Assembly (NCBI RefSeq): GCF_030123245.1
Contig: NZ_CP126101.1
Location: forward strand, 4,524,501 to 4,588,500
Length of the DNA stretch: 64,000 nt
Source: Lysinibacillus pakistanensis
GTDB lineage: Bacteria > Bacillota > Bacilli > Bacillales_A > Planococcaceae
Direction: 5' to 3'
The notes beneath the pieces are model-generated. The model searched no databases. It worked only from the letters and a program-made list of their open reading frames with translations, and had not been told where the DNA came from. Every line of letters starts with the position of its first letter. Within the stretch, counting starts at the first letter, position 1. Positions 27,514-38,149 of this stretch are shown here, piece after piece. The translations under genes and the position numbers were made by a program.

Positions 27514-29409
27514 TTATCGATTTAACAGACTACCTACATATTGCAGCAATTCATTAGCAGATGCTGTATTATAGCCATGCTCATCGACTAATCTTGCAAC
27601 AACCTCATTAATTTTCTTAAGCTGTGATTCATCCGGCATTTTTGAAGATGTTGTAATTTTCACGACATCCTTTAAGTCTGCAAATAATTTTTTCTGAATC
27701 GCCTCTCGTAATCTTTCATGAGAATTGTAATCAAAACGCTTACCCTTTCGAGCATAAGCAGAAATCCGAATTAATATTTCCTCACGGAATGCTTTTTTTG
27801 CATTTTCTGAAATGCCAATTTGCTCTTCAATTGAGCGCATTAATTTTTCGTCAGGATTCATTTCCTCCCCAGTCAAAGGGTCTAAAATTTTATTTTTATT
27901 ACAAAACGCCTCTACATTATCAAGATAGTTGTTCATCAATGTTTTTGCCGATTCCTCATACGAATAGACAAAGGCCTTTTGTACTTCATTTTTAGCAATT
28001 TCATCGTACTCACGACGAGCAACCGCAATGTAATTCATATATTTTTCGCGATCCTCTTGTGAAATGGAAGCATGTTGATCCAATCCATCTTTTAGTGCCC
28101 GTAAGACATCTAATGCATTAATAGATGGTATCTCTTTGCGAATAATAGCCGAAGAAATACGATTAATGATATAGCGTGGATCAATACCGTTCATGCCTTC
28201 ATTTGGGAACTCTTTTTTAAGCTCCTCCAAGTCAACGGAATTAAATCCCTCCACATTTTCTCCGTCGTACAGGCGCATTTTTTTTATAAGATCCACACCT
28301 TGCTTTTTCGGTATTTCTAGTCTTGTGAGAACCGAAAAGATTGCTGCGGCCTTTAATGCATGTGGCGCAATATGCACATGGGACATATCACTTTCTTTTA
28401 TCATCTTTTCATAAATATGCTCTTCCTGGCTAACTTTCAAGTTATACGGAATTGGCATAACAATAATACGTGAATGTAGTGCCTCATTTTTTTTATTGGA
28501 AATAAATGAACGATATTCCGTTTCATTTGTATGCGCTACGATTAATTCATCAGCACTAATTAATGCAAATCGACCTGCTTTGAAATTCCCTTCCTGGGTT
28601 AAAGATAATAAATTCCATAAGAATTTCTCATCAAGCTTTAACATTTCCTGAAATTCCATCATACCTCTATTTGCCTTATTTAGTTCCCCGTCAAAGCGGT
28701 AAGCTCGAGGGTCCGATTCTGAACCAAACTCTCCAATTGTGGAGAAATCAATACTACCTGTTAAATCTGCAATATCCTGTGATTTAGGATCTGATGGTGT
28801 AAATGTACCAATGCCTACACGTTTGTCTTCTGAAAAAGTTATACGTTCAATCATCACATTTTCAATACGCCCATCGTATTCCTTTTCTAGACGCATCGTA
28901 TTTAAAGGTGATAAGCTTCCTTCAATTCTTATGCCATACTCCTCAAAAAATTCATTACGCAAATGATGAGGAATCAAATGTAGTGGATCCTCATGCATTG
29001 GACATCCCTTAATTGCGTAAACTGCGCCTTCTTCTGTTCGCGAAAATTGCTCAAGCCCGCGTTTTAACAAGGTCACGATTGTTGATTTTCCTCCACTTAC
29101 GGGTCCCATTAATAACAAAATACGCTTCCTCACATCTAATCTTCGCGCTGCTGGATGGAAATATTCTTCCACCAGTCTTTCAATTGCTGTCTCAAGCCCA
29201 AAAATTTCTTGCCCAAAAAATTTGTACATTTTTTGCCCATCGCGTTCCTCTACACCAGCACTTTTTATCATATTGTAGACGCGTGAATGGGCTGTTTGTG
29301 CAACTTCAGGTCTTTCCTTAATGATGCTTAAATAATCTGCAAATGTACCTTCCCACTTCAGCCGATTTTCTTCTTCGCGATAGCTTTTCACTTTATCTAA
29401 AATGTTGAT
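27514..29409 (-). CDS. prkA: Serine protein kinase PrkA (AAA+ domain)
   Basis: AAA+ ATPase/kinase expressed early in sporulation. Walker A is GPVSGGKST; RILLLMGPV and SDPKSQDIADLTGSIDF blocks and the C-terminal PrkA domain (GYNTASANELLQYVGSLLNR) are all intact. The start is unusual. Homology with B. subtilis PrkA (631 aa) begins exactly at an ATC codon (29409) that has GGAGGG 7 nt upstream and gives 631 aa. The nearest in-frame ATG (29463) gives 649 aa and has no visible ribosome site; GTG at 29391 is too far from GGAGGG. I prefer 29409. Identity is certain, start is not. Confidence 0.9.
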   Translation of the reverse strand: MNILDKVKSYREEENRLKWEGTFADYLSIIKERPEVAQTAHSRVYNMIKSAGVEERDGQKMYKFFGQEIFGLETAIERLVEEYFHPAARRLDVRKRILLLMGPVSGGKSTIVTLLKRGLEQFSRTEEGAVYAIKGCPMHEDPLHLIPHHLRNEFFEEYGIRIEGSLSPLNTMRLEKEYDGRIENVMIERITFSEDKRVGIGTFTPSDPKSQDIADLTGSIDFSTIGEFGSESDPRAYRFDGELNKANRGMMEFQEMLKLDEKFLWNLLSLTQEGNFKAGRFALISADELIVAHTNETEYRSFISNKKNEALHSRIIVMPIPYNLKVSQEEHIYEKMIKESDMSHVHIAPHALKAAAIFSVLTRLEIPKKQGVDLIKKMRLYDGENVEGFNSVDLEELKKEFPNEGMNGIDPRYIINRISSAIIRKEIPSINALDVLRALKDGLDQHASISQEDREKYMNYIAVARREYDEIAKNEVQKAFVYSYEESAKTLMNNYLDNVEAFCNKNKILDPLTGEEMNPDEKLMRSIEEQIGISENAKKAFREEILIRISAYARKGKRFDYNSHERLREAIQKKLFADLKDVVKITTSSKMPDESQLKKINEVVARLVDEHGYNTASANELLQYVGSLLNR

Positions 29410-29650
29410 AGCCTTCCCTCCATTCAGGGCTTGATTTATAACATAGTATGAAGTAAATGACATTATGATACCCAATACTTTTTCTTTGCCAAAGTTTCTT
29501 CTTATTGTTCTATTTACCGATGAAAATATTGGCTGTACGATATTAATTTATTTTAGTAACGTACTACAGCAATCCACTTCTTTTCCCACAAAAAGTACTG
29601 AATGAAGAAAAAAAATTCGGTTATTCTAACGTTAGAAAGGAGGTCCATTA

Positions 29651-30652
29651 TTGAATCGCCATTTTATTTTTCTTTTATCATGCATATTATTATGGAGTTA
29701 TACTAGCCCCGCCATTGCTTTGGCAAATGATAAACCCTCAGAAGAAGAAATTATACAGCAACGTATGACCTATTTTGTCCAATTTGATGAATTACTCATT
29801 CCTTGGCATTTTTTAGCAGCCATTGACCAATATGAGCGTAATCTGCAATCCGTTCGTAAGGATATACCAAAAAGAGATGGTATTATTGCCATTCAATTTT
29901 CCGATGAATATTGGTCAGGCGCTTTAAATCCTATAAAAGAGGATACCTCTCCCGAAACGATAAGCTATTTCGGAGGAATGGGTCTCGATGGTAATGGTGA
30001 TGGTGTTGCCAGTCCAGCAGACGATGCTGATGTCATATTTTCCATGGCGAATTTTTTAAGCAAATTTGGAACAACTGATGAGGATTTTAAATTAGCTTTA
30101 TGGAATTATTATGGAAATGAGGAAGCTGTTAATCAAATCTTCACCATCTCCACTATGTATAGACATTTTAAAACAACCGAACTTGATGCTCATACCTTTC
30201 CAATCCCTACAAATTACGATTACAGTTATCGAGGTACTTGGGGAGATAACAGAGGCTGGGGTGGACGACGCATCCATGAAGGAACAGATATTTTCGCTAA
30301 TTATGGAACTCCTATAGTTTCTACTTCATATGGCGTAGTGGAAATAAAAGGTTGGAACCAATTTGGTGGTTGGCGAATAGGCATTCGCGATAATCATAAT
30401 TCATATCACTATTATGCCCATCTTGGTAGCTATCATAAGGATATTGAAGTAGGTGACATTGTCGAGCCTGGCACTGTTCTTGGTTATGTAGGAAGCTCTG
30501 GCTATGGCAAGGAAGGTACATCGGGTAAATTTCCACCTCATCTGCATTATGGTATCTATAAATTCAATGGACGCACAGAATGGGCATTCGATCCATATCC
30601 TTCATTATTACAATGGGAACGACTAGCCAAAAAGGCAAAGGCAAAACAATAA
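29651..30652 (+). CDS. M23-family peptidoglycan endopeptidase with export signal
   Basis: Secreted wall hydrolase. Residues 1-26 form a signal peptide ending AIALA. The middle part (about 30-180) is a helical lysozyme-like or accessory region (FGGMGLDGNGDGVASPADDADV). The M23 domain follows with zinc motifs HEGTD, HYYAHL and HLHYG, and GTPIVSTSYGVVE. 333 aa. Starts at a TTG with AAAGGAGGT 7 nt upstream. A sporulation or germination role is plausible next to prkA but not shown. Confidence 0.88.
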   Translation: MNRHFIFLLSCILLWSYTSPAIALANDKPSEEEIIQQRMTYFVQFDELLIPWHFLAAIDQYERNLQSVRKDIPKRDGIIAIQFSDEYWSGALNPIKEDTSPETISYFGGMGLDGNGDGVASPADDADVIFSMANFLSKFGTTDEDFKLALWNYYGNEEAVNQIFTISTMYRHFKTTELDAHTFPIPTNYDYSYRGTWGDNRGWGGRRIHEGTDIFANYGTPIVSTSYGVVEIKGWNQFGGWRIGIRDNHNSYHYYAHLGSYHKDIEVGDIVEPGTVLGYVGSSGYGKEGTSGKFPPHLHYGIYKFNGRTEWAFDPYPSLLQWERLAKKAKAKQ

Positions 30653-30656
30653 TTGA

Positions 30657-30695
30657 GTAGCACTTGATGTTTTTGCAGCAAGTGCTTTTTTTATT
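30657..30695 (+). terminator. Terminator after the M23 gene
   Basis: AGCACTTG / CAAGTGCT stem with a 12-nt loop and TTTTTTT tail. Confidence 0.8.
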
Positions 30696-30921
30696 TAGGT
30701 AGAAATACTTAACAAGCAGCGAATTTTTTTAGGAATATTTGGGAGGTATATACATTTCACTACTAACGATATTTTTCGCCATTTATTATTGTACTAAAAA
30801 ACTATTTTAAATTTTCCCACTAAAAGGACTTATTTATACACTGATTTAGTTATAAAATAATATTTGTAATATAACAATTTGCATCTATGCGGATTATTAA
30901 ACACGAAAAAGGATGGGAAAG

Positions 30922-32616
30922 ATGAAAGGGATATTTCAGTTTAAAACACTTAAAGCAAGGATTTTAGGTGCATTTCTTCTATTGTTGGTTTTTGTTTTTT
31001 GCTTCATAACCTATACTTACCTTTCTAATATTCGGATGGAGAAGCAGGCAAAGGGCCTAGTAAACGAAGATTTAATTGTGATGACAGCCAGTAAAAATTT
31101 AGCTATGTCTATGAGTGTTCGATTATCATCGGCTTTAAGCTATGTTTTATCAGGCGATGAAAAATACATAGAGACGTTCAATCAATACCGGCAAATTGCA
31201 GAGGAAAGCAATAGTATTGTAGAAAAATTTGAAAATACACCGGAGCGTGAAAAACTAGTAGCAATGGCACGGGAATGGAGTAATCGTGTAAATACTCAAG
31301 TATTTGATGTCTATAAAAGAGGTGACAAAGAATTAGCGTTACAAAATTTAACAGCTATTAATGATCTTGTAACGGAAGTTCGCATCGGTTATGAGGAATT
31401 AGCCAATAATCGTTCTGAATCTATTACAAACGTAGGGAATGAAGTTGTCTCTACAAGCTCCAGTAATAAAACAATTGGCACAATAGCTAGTATTATCTTG
31501 ACGATTGCTGGCATTGTTATTGCCATTATAACTGCAAGTAAAATTTCAAAGCCCATTACGATTGTTTCAGAACGTATGGGAGAATTAGCAAATGGTAATC
31601 TTCGCCATGAGCCGCTATTTATAGATCAACGGGATGAAATAGGTCAATTAATGCTGGCCGCAAATGAAATGAATCAAAAATTAAAGCAAACAATTAGCTC
31701 GATTCATACTGTTTCAGAAACTGTAGCAGCAAGTAGCGAAGAGCTTGCTCAATCTGCCAATGAGGTCCAAACGGGAACAGAGCAAATAACCGTAACAATG
31801 CAGGAGCTTGCCTCTGGTACTGAAACACAGGCATCTACTGCAAGTGATTTAGCGGAAACAATGACTTCATTCCAACACAGTATTCATGATACGACAAAAG
31901 AGGGTATTGAATTGAACAAACATTCAGGTCATGTTCAAAGCTTAACTTCGACAGGTAAAAATTTAATGATCCAATCTACACATCAAATGAACGCGATAAA
32001 TGAAATTGTTTTAAATTCAGTAAGAAAAGTCGAAAGTTTAAACGAGCAATCGGCGGAAATTTCCAAGCTAGTGTCGGTTATTGATGATATCTCAAACCAA
32101 ACAAACTTACTTGCTTTAAATGCCGCCATTGAAGCAGCTCGCGCAGGAGAACATGGAAAGGGCTTCGCAGTAGTAGCCGACGAGGTGCGTAAGCTGGCTG
32201 AACAAGTCCAATTCTCTGTGACAGATATTTCAACAATCGTTAACCGCATCCAAGGGGAGACTGGCAATGTAACAACGACACTCCAATCAGGCTATGAGGA
32301 AGTAAAAAAGGGTTCAGCCCAATTAAATCAGACAAATGAAACCTTTGAACAGATATCAGGTGCTGTTGAGGATATGATTCTCAATATTAACGCCATATCG
32401 GAAAATTTAAATAAGCTAGCTCAAAACTCTGAGTCCGTCAATACCTCTGTCGATGAAATGGCCTCGATTTCCCAAGAATCTGCAGCAGGTGTGGAGCAAA
32501 CAACAGCAACAATAGAGGAAACCGCAAGTACTATGGATGAAATTTCAAGAAGCGCAAGCCAGCTCGCCGGTTTGTCCGAAGAGCTAAACAGTCAGTTGCA
32601 ACAATTTAAAATCTAA
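30922..32616 (+). CDS. Methyl-accepting chemotaxis protein, four-helix sensor type
   Basis: Transmembrane chemoreceptor. First membrane segment about residues 13-35, an extracellular four-helix bundle-like sensor (about 36-185; ligand unknown), second segment about 187-208 ([22 protein letters not shown]), HAMP, then the signalling domain with tip [36 protein letters not shown] in pieces. ATG 30922 chosen, AAAAGG 9 nt upstream. 564 aa. The leader has no aptamer that I can see. A 21-bp repeat array follows within 35 nt of the stop. Confidence 0.92.
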   Translation: MKGIFQFKTLKARILGAFLLLLVFVFCFITYTYLSNIRMEKQAKGLVNEDLIVMTASKNLAMSMSVRLSSALSYVLSGDEKYIETFNQYRQIAEESNSIVEKFENTPEREKLVAMAREWSNRVNTQVFDVYKRGDKELALQNLTAINDLVTEVRIGYEELANNRSESITNVGNEVVSTSSSNKTIGTIASIILTIAGIVIAIITASKISKPITIVSERMGELANGNLRHEPLFIDQRDEIGQLMLAANEMNQKLKQTISSIHTVSETVAASSEELAQSANEVQTGTEQITVTMQELASGTETQASTASDLAETMTSFQHSIHDTTKEGIELNKHSGHVQSLTSTGKNLMIQSTHQMNAINEIVLNSVRKVESLNEQSAEISKLVSVIDDISNQTNLLALNAAIEAARAGEHGKGFAVVADEVRKLAEQVQFSVTDISTIVNRIQGETGNVTTTLQSGYEEVKKGSAQLNQTNETFEQISGAVEDMILNINAISENLNKLAQNSESVNTSVDEMASISQESAAGVEQTTATIEETASTMDEISRSASQLAGLSEELNSQLQQFKI

Positions 32617-32649
32617 AAATTCAGCGCTTCTCGATAGCTGTTTTGGACT

Positions 32650-33069
32650 GCTTAGCTGTTTCTTGCGATGCCCAAGCAGTTTTGGGGTATACCTGAGCAA
32701 ATTCTTGCCATACCCGAGCAGTTTTGGGGTATACCTGAGCATGTTCTTGCCATGCCCGAGCAGTTTTGGGGTACAACTGAGCAAGTTCTTACCATACCCG
32801 AGCATTTCCCGGGAACACCTGAGCAAGTTCTTACCATACCCGAGCATTTCCCGGGAACACCTGAGCATGTTCTTGCCATACCCGAGCAGTTTTGGGGTAC
32901 ACCTGAGCATGTTCTTGCCATACCCGAGTAGTTTTGGGGTACACCTGAGCATGTTCTTGCCATACCTGAGCAATTCCCAGGAAAACCTGAGCAAGTTTTT
33001 ACCCTACCCGAGCAGTTTGCGGGGGTGCCTGAGCAATTTTTCAAACTCACCGAGCAATTCCTTTGCCCC
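32650..33069. repeat. Array of twenty 21-bp repeats (42-bp super-repeat)
   Basis: Twenty units of exactly 21 bp, each starting CCYGAGCA, run from 32650 to 33069 with no length change. Odd units continue GTTTTGGGGT or TTTCCCGGGA, even units AAGTTCTTGCCATA or ATGTTCTTGCCATA, making a 42-bp super-repeat. The last and first units are more decayed. It sits between two convergent genes. Open frames arise in several phases on both strands because 21 is a multiple of 3; none has a ribosome site. Confidence 0.9.
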
Positions 33070-33102
33070 TCAATTACTTGTTGCTAAATCAAACTTTTAT
33101 GA

Positions 33103-33145
33103 GAAAAAGCTATCCCGATTTATGTTAATGAATCGAGATAGCTTC
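33103..33145. terminator. Bidirectional terminator
   Basis: AGCTATCTCGATT / AATCGGGATAGCT stem with T-run on the minus strand, after the stop at 33152. Confidence 0.65.
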
Positions 33146-33151
33146 TAAATT

Positions 33152-33838
33152 TTATTGCCAATGGCGAATGGGCACTCTTTCAAGTTCATAACGCTTGATA
33201 ATCACACTTATCTTCTGATACCATTTTTCACATAACTCTAAGGACTCTAGGTACTCGTCCTCCTCCCTAGAAATGGGCTCCTCTTCATCTAAAAAAACAT
33301 ACTCTAAAATAGGGTCTGATAAATTATCAGCTACAATTTTCAAAACTAATTGAGAGACTGTATTATACGCAGGATCATCTTCATCAATCTCCTCTACTTC
33401 AACATCCTGTTCACCCTCTAATAAAGAACCGCTTATTAAATGATTACTTGTTCTTGCAATAAATATTTCATCCTCCACTATTGCTACTTCATATATTTTA
33501 TCAAAATGGATGACCTTTTTTATCAATTCCTCCTCTAAATCTTCCCTACTTGCGAAATAAAGTGTATTCGTTGGTTCGTCTAACAATAAAGCACTTAAGC
33601 TATCCTCTGAAAGGATACACTGTGTATGGGGAATTGCCAGCAGCTCTCGTTCACTTGCCTCTCTCAAATCTTCTAACCATCTTAAATAACTATTACGCTC
33701 TTTCAAGTAATGTATACTTCCGACAATTATTAGAACTATGCCTATAAGAAAATACAGCCTATTAAATAGAATTGATTCAACTGCATTTGCTAGTAATAAA
33801 TAGATAATTCCTAGAAAAAAGACAAAAAAGGTTTTCAC
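33152..33838 (-). CDS. Membrane-anchored hypothetical protein
   Basis: 228 aa, not recognised. Two hydrophobic segments at the N-terminus (about 2-19 and 24-43), then a cytoplasmic or extracellular soluble region rich in Glu, Asp and Leu with an acidic stretch (EGEQDVEVEEIDEDD). Starts at a GTG with AGGGTGG 7-8 nt upstream. Single gene. Confidence 0.7.
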   Translation of the reverse strand: MKTFFVFFLGIIYLLLANAVESILFNRLYFLIGIVLIIVGSIHYLKERNSYLRWLEDLREASERELLAIPHTQCILSEDSLSALLLDEPTNTLYFASREDLEEELIKKVIHFDKIYEVAIVEDEIFIARTSNHLISGSLLEGEQDVEVEEIDEDDPAYNTVSQLVLKIVADNLSDPILEYVFLDEEEPISREEDEYLESLELCEKWYQKISVIIKRYELERVPIRHWQ

Positions 33839-33972
33839 CTATATCCCACCCTCAAGAAGAAAATGATAGAACAATTACAACCATATATAGTAGAAATTCT
33901 ATTCTACTCATGACCTTTTCATTCTTAAATATCAAGGGTATTTTAAGATAGAAGTAATAAAAATAGCGAACC

Positions 33973-34012
33973 TAAAAAAGATGATGGCTGCACAATACAG
34001 ACATCATCTTCT
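33973..34012 (-). terminator. Terminator of the first c-di-GMP riboswitch operon
   Basis: AAGATGATGTCTG / CAGCCATCATCTT stem followed by TTTT on the minus strand, 27 nt past the symporter stop. Confidence 0.75.
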
Positions 34013-34038
34013 TATAAAGTTGCCTAAAATTTTTAAAA

Positions 34039-35526
34039 TTACTCCATTAACTCTTCCTTGCTTCCGACATCATCTAGGCTCTTATCTTGTTCTATCCTGT
34101 GCATTTCAAGTACATGCTGTGTAGGAGGAATAAGTAAACTCACTACAACAATGGTGATGCCTGTAATCACAACACCTGAGAAAACAGGAGCCTGCCATAA
34201 CTCATTCAATAAGCCTAAGAAACCTTCAGATTGGATATTGAGGCTGGGGACATGTGTCAATGATGTAACGATATAGTATACCAGCCCTACTGAAATACTT
34301 GCCCAAACTGCTGGCGTACTTACTCGTTTCCAGAATGGTCCTAAAACAATTGGCCAGAAAATTGTTACGAATATAATGTCCCACGCTAAATACGCTAAAT
34401 CAATTACTTTTTGGAAGCTCAATGCGAGCACTAAGCCTAGTAAAGCACTTGCAAGAATAATAGCACGGGAAAATCTTAATAGCTTTTTAGGATCAGGATT
34501 ACGGTTAATAAAATCTAAATAAATATTTTTTGTCACAATTCCTGAAGTGGCAACATAGCATGCAGCTACCGTTGACATCCCCATAGCAGCCATTGCCGTT
34601 AGGAAAATTGCCGCTAATAATGGAGGGAAATACCCTTGTGCAAATGTAAGCATTAATGTTTCTGGATTTGAACTATCAGGATAAATGGTCTTGAATGCCT
34701 CTCCTAACATTCCTGGAATCCAACTAATTGCAATAATAATTGATCCTGCAATAATCATACTACGCTGTGCTACTTTCGGGCTTTTGGCAGCAGCTACCCT
34801 TTGTCCTAAATCCACTGCTGGAATGTCGCCAAGTGCTAGTACAAGATAAAGGGTCCAAAACTCTGCCCCAGCCTTTTCGAATAATGTACTGATATTCCAC
34901 CATTCAGGATTGAATGTAACATCTGGATAATAGAACAAAATGAAAATCGTTATTCCTAAGATTCCTGCTACTGCAAGAGCACCCTGTACAATTTCCGTAT
35001 AGGCTACTGCCCACAGCCCACCAATCACTGAATAAAGAGCCGTTAGTGATACAAATAGTAATGCGGCAGGTACAAAATCAATTTGTAAAAGTTGCTGAAT
35101 AATATATGTTCCACCCACAGTTAGCGCAGCTGCATTAAAGACCCCAAAGGCTATTGCCATCACGACTCCTGTATATGCACCTAGCTTCTTACTTCCATAT
35201 CGTAATCCATAGTAATCTGCTAATGTCCAACCCTTCAATCTTCGTAGTGGCTTTGTCCAGATAAGTGCCCCAAGAATCATACAGGTACCTAAGCCGCCCA
35301 TTGTTGCTGAACCTTCAAACCCTCCACTTGTATAGCCTGAACCAACAGCAGCAAAAAAGAAGGGTGCGGCTAATAAGGCGGCAACTAAGCTTCCTGTTAC
35401 GACAGATAGTGGCATGCTCCATCCAGCAACAATTAAATCCTCGGCAGTATTTACACGCTTATAGCCTTTATAGCCAATATAATAAATAAAAATTAAGTAT
35501 AAGCTAAAGATGATTATATTTAACAT
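34039..35526 (-). CDS. Sodium:solute symporter (SSS family)
   Basis: Inner-membrane Na+-coupled uptake protein with about 13 hydrophobic segments across 495 aa. Family marks: GWSMPLSVVTGSLVAALLAA, the WTLADYYGLRYGSK loop, IIGGLWAVAYTEIVQG-type segment (VIGGLWAVAYTEIVQG) and LTAMAAMGMSTVAACYVATS. Substrate cannot be told; it could be a carboxylate, amino acid or osmolyte. AAGGAGCC precedes the ATG. Last gene of an operon with an SDR enzyme and a chemoreceptor, under a c-di-GMP riboswitch, which hints that receptor and importer deal with one compound. Confidence 0.9.
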   Translation of the reverse strand: MLNIIIFSLYLIFIYYIGYKGYKRVNTAEDLIVAGWSMPLSVVTGSLVAALLAAPFFFAAVGSGYTSGGFEGSATMGGLGTCMILGALIWTKPLRRLKGWTLADYYGLRYGSKKLGAYTGVVMAIAFGVFNAAALTVGGTYIIQQLLQIDFVPAALLFVSLTALYSVIGGLWAVAYTEIVQGALAVAGILGITIFILFYYPDVTFNPEWWNISTLFEKAGAEFWTLYLVLALGDIPAVDLGQRVAAAKSPKVAQRSMIIAGSIIIAISWIPGMLGEAFKTIYPDSSNPETLMLTFAQGYFPPLLAAIFLTAMAAMGMSTVAACYVATSGIVTKNIYLDFINRNPDPKKLLRFSRAIILASALLGLVLALSFQKVIDLAYLAWDIIFVTIFWPIVLGPFWKRVSTPAVWASISVGLVYYIVTSLTHVPSLNIQSEGFLGLLNELWQAPVFSGVVITGITIVVVSLLIPPTQHVLEMHRIEQDKSLDDVGSKEELME

Positions 35527-35551
35527 AAGTATGGCTCCTTAGTTTTTCGCT

Positions 35552-36304
35552 TTATCCATTCATAACAACCCCACCATTAGGCGTTAAAAGCTGTCCTGTA
35601 TAGAAATTGGCATTTTCTGAGGCTAAAAATAATACACTCTTTGCAATTTCCTCAGGTTGTGCTAATCGTTTTAAAGGATATTTAGCGGACTCCTCCTCTA
35701 CATAGTTGTCACCAAATTCCTTAAGGATATCAGTAAATGTGCCACTAGGAGCTACTGCATTGACTAAAATAGAAGGGGCTAATTCTCTTGCTAAAGCTTT
35801 TGTAAAAGCGTTAATTCCACCTTTAGCAGCCGAATAATGCGTAAACTCTTCACAACCTAGACTACCAATATCAGAAGAGATATTAATAATTTTTCCACTG
35901 TTTTGTTCCTTCATTCTTTTTGCTGCTTCACGACAATTATAGAAGCAGCCATATAAATGTACCTTAATCATTTTATCCCATTGCTCGTCAGTCAAATCTG
36001 TAATGCTTGAAGCCTGAGCAAATCCGGCGTTATTGACAAGAATATCAATTGCGCCTAAATGTGTATCCATATATTGATACATGTCTTGCACTTGCTGAGA
36101 ATTCGATACATCTGCATTGAATTTAATTGCCTGAACGCCAAACTTTTCTGCTTGTGCACGAACCTCTTCTGCTTCCTTGTCATCCCCAATATAGTTTATT
36201 AAGAGATTAGCACCGTGTTCCGCAAAGCCTAATGCGATAGCTTTGCCGATGCCTTTACTTGAACCAGTTACAAGAACATTTTTTCCTTTAAAATTAATTT
36301 CCAT
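35552..36304 (-). CDS. Short-chain dehydrogenase/reductase (SDR)
   Basis: NAD(P)-dependent oxidoreductase, classical SDR. Cofactor motif [10 protein letters not shown] near residue 12, NNAGFAQ, catalytic Ser in ISSDIGS, and YSAAKGG (Tyr/Lys). 250 aa. Resembles FabG-like 3-oxoacyl reductases, but the context (receptor plus symporter) suggests a catabolic or detoxifying step; substrate unknown. ATG 36304 chosen (GGAG 10 nt upstream); the frame overlaps the end of the chemoreceptor gene by 11 nt, so they are coupled. Confidence 0.9.
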   Translation of the reverse strand: MEINFKGKNVLVTGSSKGIGKAIALGFAEHGANLLINYIGDDKEAEEVRAQAEKFGVQAIKFNADVSNSQQVQDMYQYMDTHLGAIDILVNNAGFAQASSITDLTDEQWDKMIKVHLYGCFYNCREAAKRMKEQNSGKIINISSDIGSLGCEEFTHYSAAKGGINAFTKALARELAPSILVNAVAPSGTFTDILKEFGDNYVEEESAKYPLKRLAQPEEIAKSVLFLASENANFYTGQLLTPNGGVVMNG

Positions 36305-38045
36305 AATGATCATTCTCCAATTTGAATTTTGAAACGAGTGCCTGCAATTCTTCTGCTGTTTTTCCTAATGAAGAAGATGCCTCTTTTACTTCCTGCATTG
36401 CTGTCAATTGATCTTGTGTTGCTGTTGAAACATTTGATGAGAATTCCGAAGACTGCTCTGCTGATTGTTTAATGTTATTTACAGATGCAGCGACTTCCTC
36501 AGATGAAGCAGATATTTGCTGAGATGCAGCCGAAATTTCACGAATTTGGCTTGCAACCTCCTCAGACGAAGTGAGAATTTCCTTAAAGATTTCTCCTACC
36601 TCATTGGTAAATTCCATACCAGCCTTTACATCCTCTTTACCCTTCTCCATAACCGTAATAGAAGCGTTTGAATCAGCTTGAATTGTACTAATCAAATTGT
36701 AAATTTCAGTAGCAGATTGTGATGATTGCTCAGCTAAACGTCTTACCTCATCAGCCACCACCGCAAAGCCCTTTCCGTGCTCTCCAGCTCTTGCTGCCTC
36801 AATAGCGGCATTCAATGCTAATAAATTTGTTTGATCTGCGATGGCTGTAATAAGGCTTACAATATCGCTAATTTTTTTCGTATTGGAATGTAATCCATTG
36901 ATGGTTGTGCCGATTTGTTCCACAGAGCCATTAATTAGCTCCATCTGTGTAATTACTTGCTGAACAACTTGATTCCCACGTTCGGAAGCTTGAGATGCAG
37001 CAATAGAAGATTCAGCTGCCGTATTAGCAGAGTCTGCAATTTGCTGAATGCCTGTCGCTGTTTCTTCCATTGCAGCTGCTGTTTCTTCTGTCATCACCAT
37101 AGAAGCCTCAGCATTTTGTGTAATTTGTCTCATATCCTGAGCAATATTTGTAGAACTGTTATATGTCTCCCCTGCATGCACAGTAAGCTGATTAGCTGCA
37201 GAAGATACATTGTTTGATGTATTTCTTATGTTTAATATGATATGTTGCAAATTGGACACCATCTTATGTATAGATTCAGATAAATTTCCAATTTCATCCT
37301 TCGTAATTTCTAAATCAACATTCATCAATTCACCATTTGCGACCTGATTGGCTACATTTACTACTTTCTTTAATGGCTTTAATAAACGATCAATAATTAT
37401 GTAAACTAAAATTAATAAAATAACAATACCAATAACAGCAATCACAATCTGTTTAGTGACACTTTTTTTAATAATGGTGTTAATGTAATCCGCAGAATAA
37501 TCAATACCTAATAATGCTATTAGTTGGCCGTTATCATCCTTAATAGGACTAAAAACTGTTCTCCATGAACCAAAAGGATCTTGGAAAATATCAGTTACCT
37601 CCGTACTGTTATTTTTAATAGCCAATTTAGCTGTCTCTACATGCTCATCTGCTAAATCCGTAAAAATTTCACCTGCTTCATACACATCATTTAAATTGGT
37701 CGTATAACCTATTGGGTTGACGCCACCCTCATCCTTGACATCCCATATGTAGCTCCAGCTCATAATTCCTTGTTCCTCTTGGATCTTATCGAGCTGCTTT
37801 TGAATTTTTGTAAATTTAGCGTTGGTTTCCCCTTTTTCGGTCAATAAAGCTTTAATCTCATCACTATCAAGATTCATGGCTGTTAATAACCCAACACTTT
37901 TTAACTCTTGCTCTAAATCTACAGTCATTCGATTGTTTAATTCTCTAATACTTTGTGTAGTAATCACAATTATTAGAAGTAAAACAATAATGCTCACTGT
38001 TAGTAAAAGTTTGTTTTTTAATGAAGCATTCTTTAAGAACTTCAT
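36294..38045 (-). CDS. Methyl-accepting chemotaxis protein with extracellular Cache-like sensor
   Basis: Transmembrane chemoreceptor of 583 aa. First membrane segment about residues 10-31, periplasm-equivalent sensor of about 160 residues that looks like a single Cache domain ([41 protein letters not shown]), second segment about 200-222, HAMP, and signalling tip [23 protein letters not shown] 38045 chosen: GGGGGAAG is just upstream; an upstream extension to 38180 would translate the riboswitch. First gene of the riboswitch operon. Confidence 0.93.
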   Translation of the reverse strand: MKFLKNASLKNKLLLTVSIIVLLLIIVITTQSIRELNNRMTVDLEQELKSVGLLTAMNLDSDEIKALLTEKGETNAKFTKIQKQLDKIQEEQGIMSWSYIWDVKDEGGVNPIGYTTNLNDVYEAGEIFTDLADEHVETAKLAIKNNSTEVTDIFQDPFGSWRTVFSPIKDDNGQLIALLGIDYSADYINTIIKKSVTKQIVIAVIGIVILLILVYIIIDRLLKPLKKVVNVANQVANGELMNVDLEITKDEIGNLSESIHKMVSNLQHIILNIRNTSNNVSSAANQLTVHAGETYNSSTNIAQDMRQITQNAEASMVMTEETAAAMEETATGIQQIADSANTAAESSIAASQASERGNQVVQQVITQMELINGSVEQIGTTINGLHSNTKKISDIVSLITAIADQTNLLALNAAIEAARAGEHGKGFAVVADEVRRLAEQSSQSATEIYNLISTIQADSNASITVMEKGKEDVKAGMEFTNEVGEIFKEILTSSEEVASQIREISAASQQISASSEEVAASVNNIKQSAEQSSEFSSNVSTATQDQLTAMQEVKEASSSLGKTAEELQALVSKFKLENDHYGN

Positions 38046-38073
38046 TATTACTTCCCCCTTATTCAAATTTTTT

Positions 38074-38110
38074 ATAAAAAAATAACCTATTTCACAAAAA
38101 GAAATAGGCA
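38074..38110 (-). terminator. Terminator in the leader of the Cache chemoreceptor operon (riboswitch expression platform)
   Basis: CCTATTTC / GAAATAGG 8-bp stem (38101-38108 and 38086-38093) followed by a T-rich run on the minus strand, between the aptamer and the start codon. Confidence 0.8.
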
Positions 38111-38149
38111 CAAAGAATATAACTAGCATTATATGTACGTAACTAGCAA

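Noticed and set aside
29495..29545. Sigma-E-like promoter upstream of prkA (AATATTTT, then AACAATAA)
   Set aside because: Plausible from expected regulation, but the match is too loose to list as a feature.
32650..33069. CRISPR-like array
   Set aside because: Units are contiguous with no unique spacers and no cas genes nearby.
32584..33148. Long open frames in several phases on both strands across the 21-bp array
   Set aside because: They come from a repeat length divisible by 3; none has a ribosome site and they start inside the array. Treated as non-coding.
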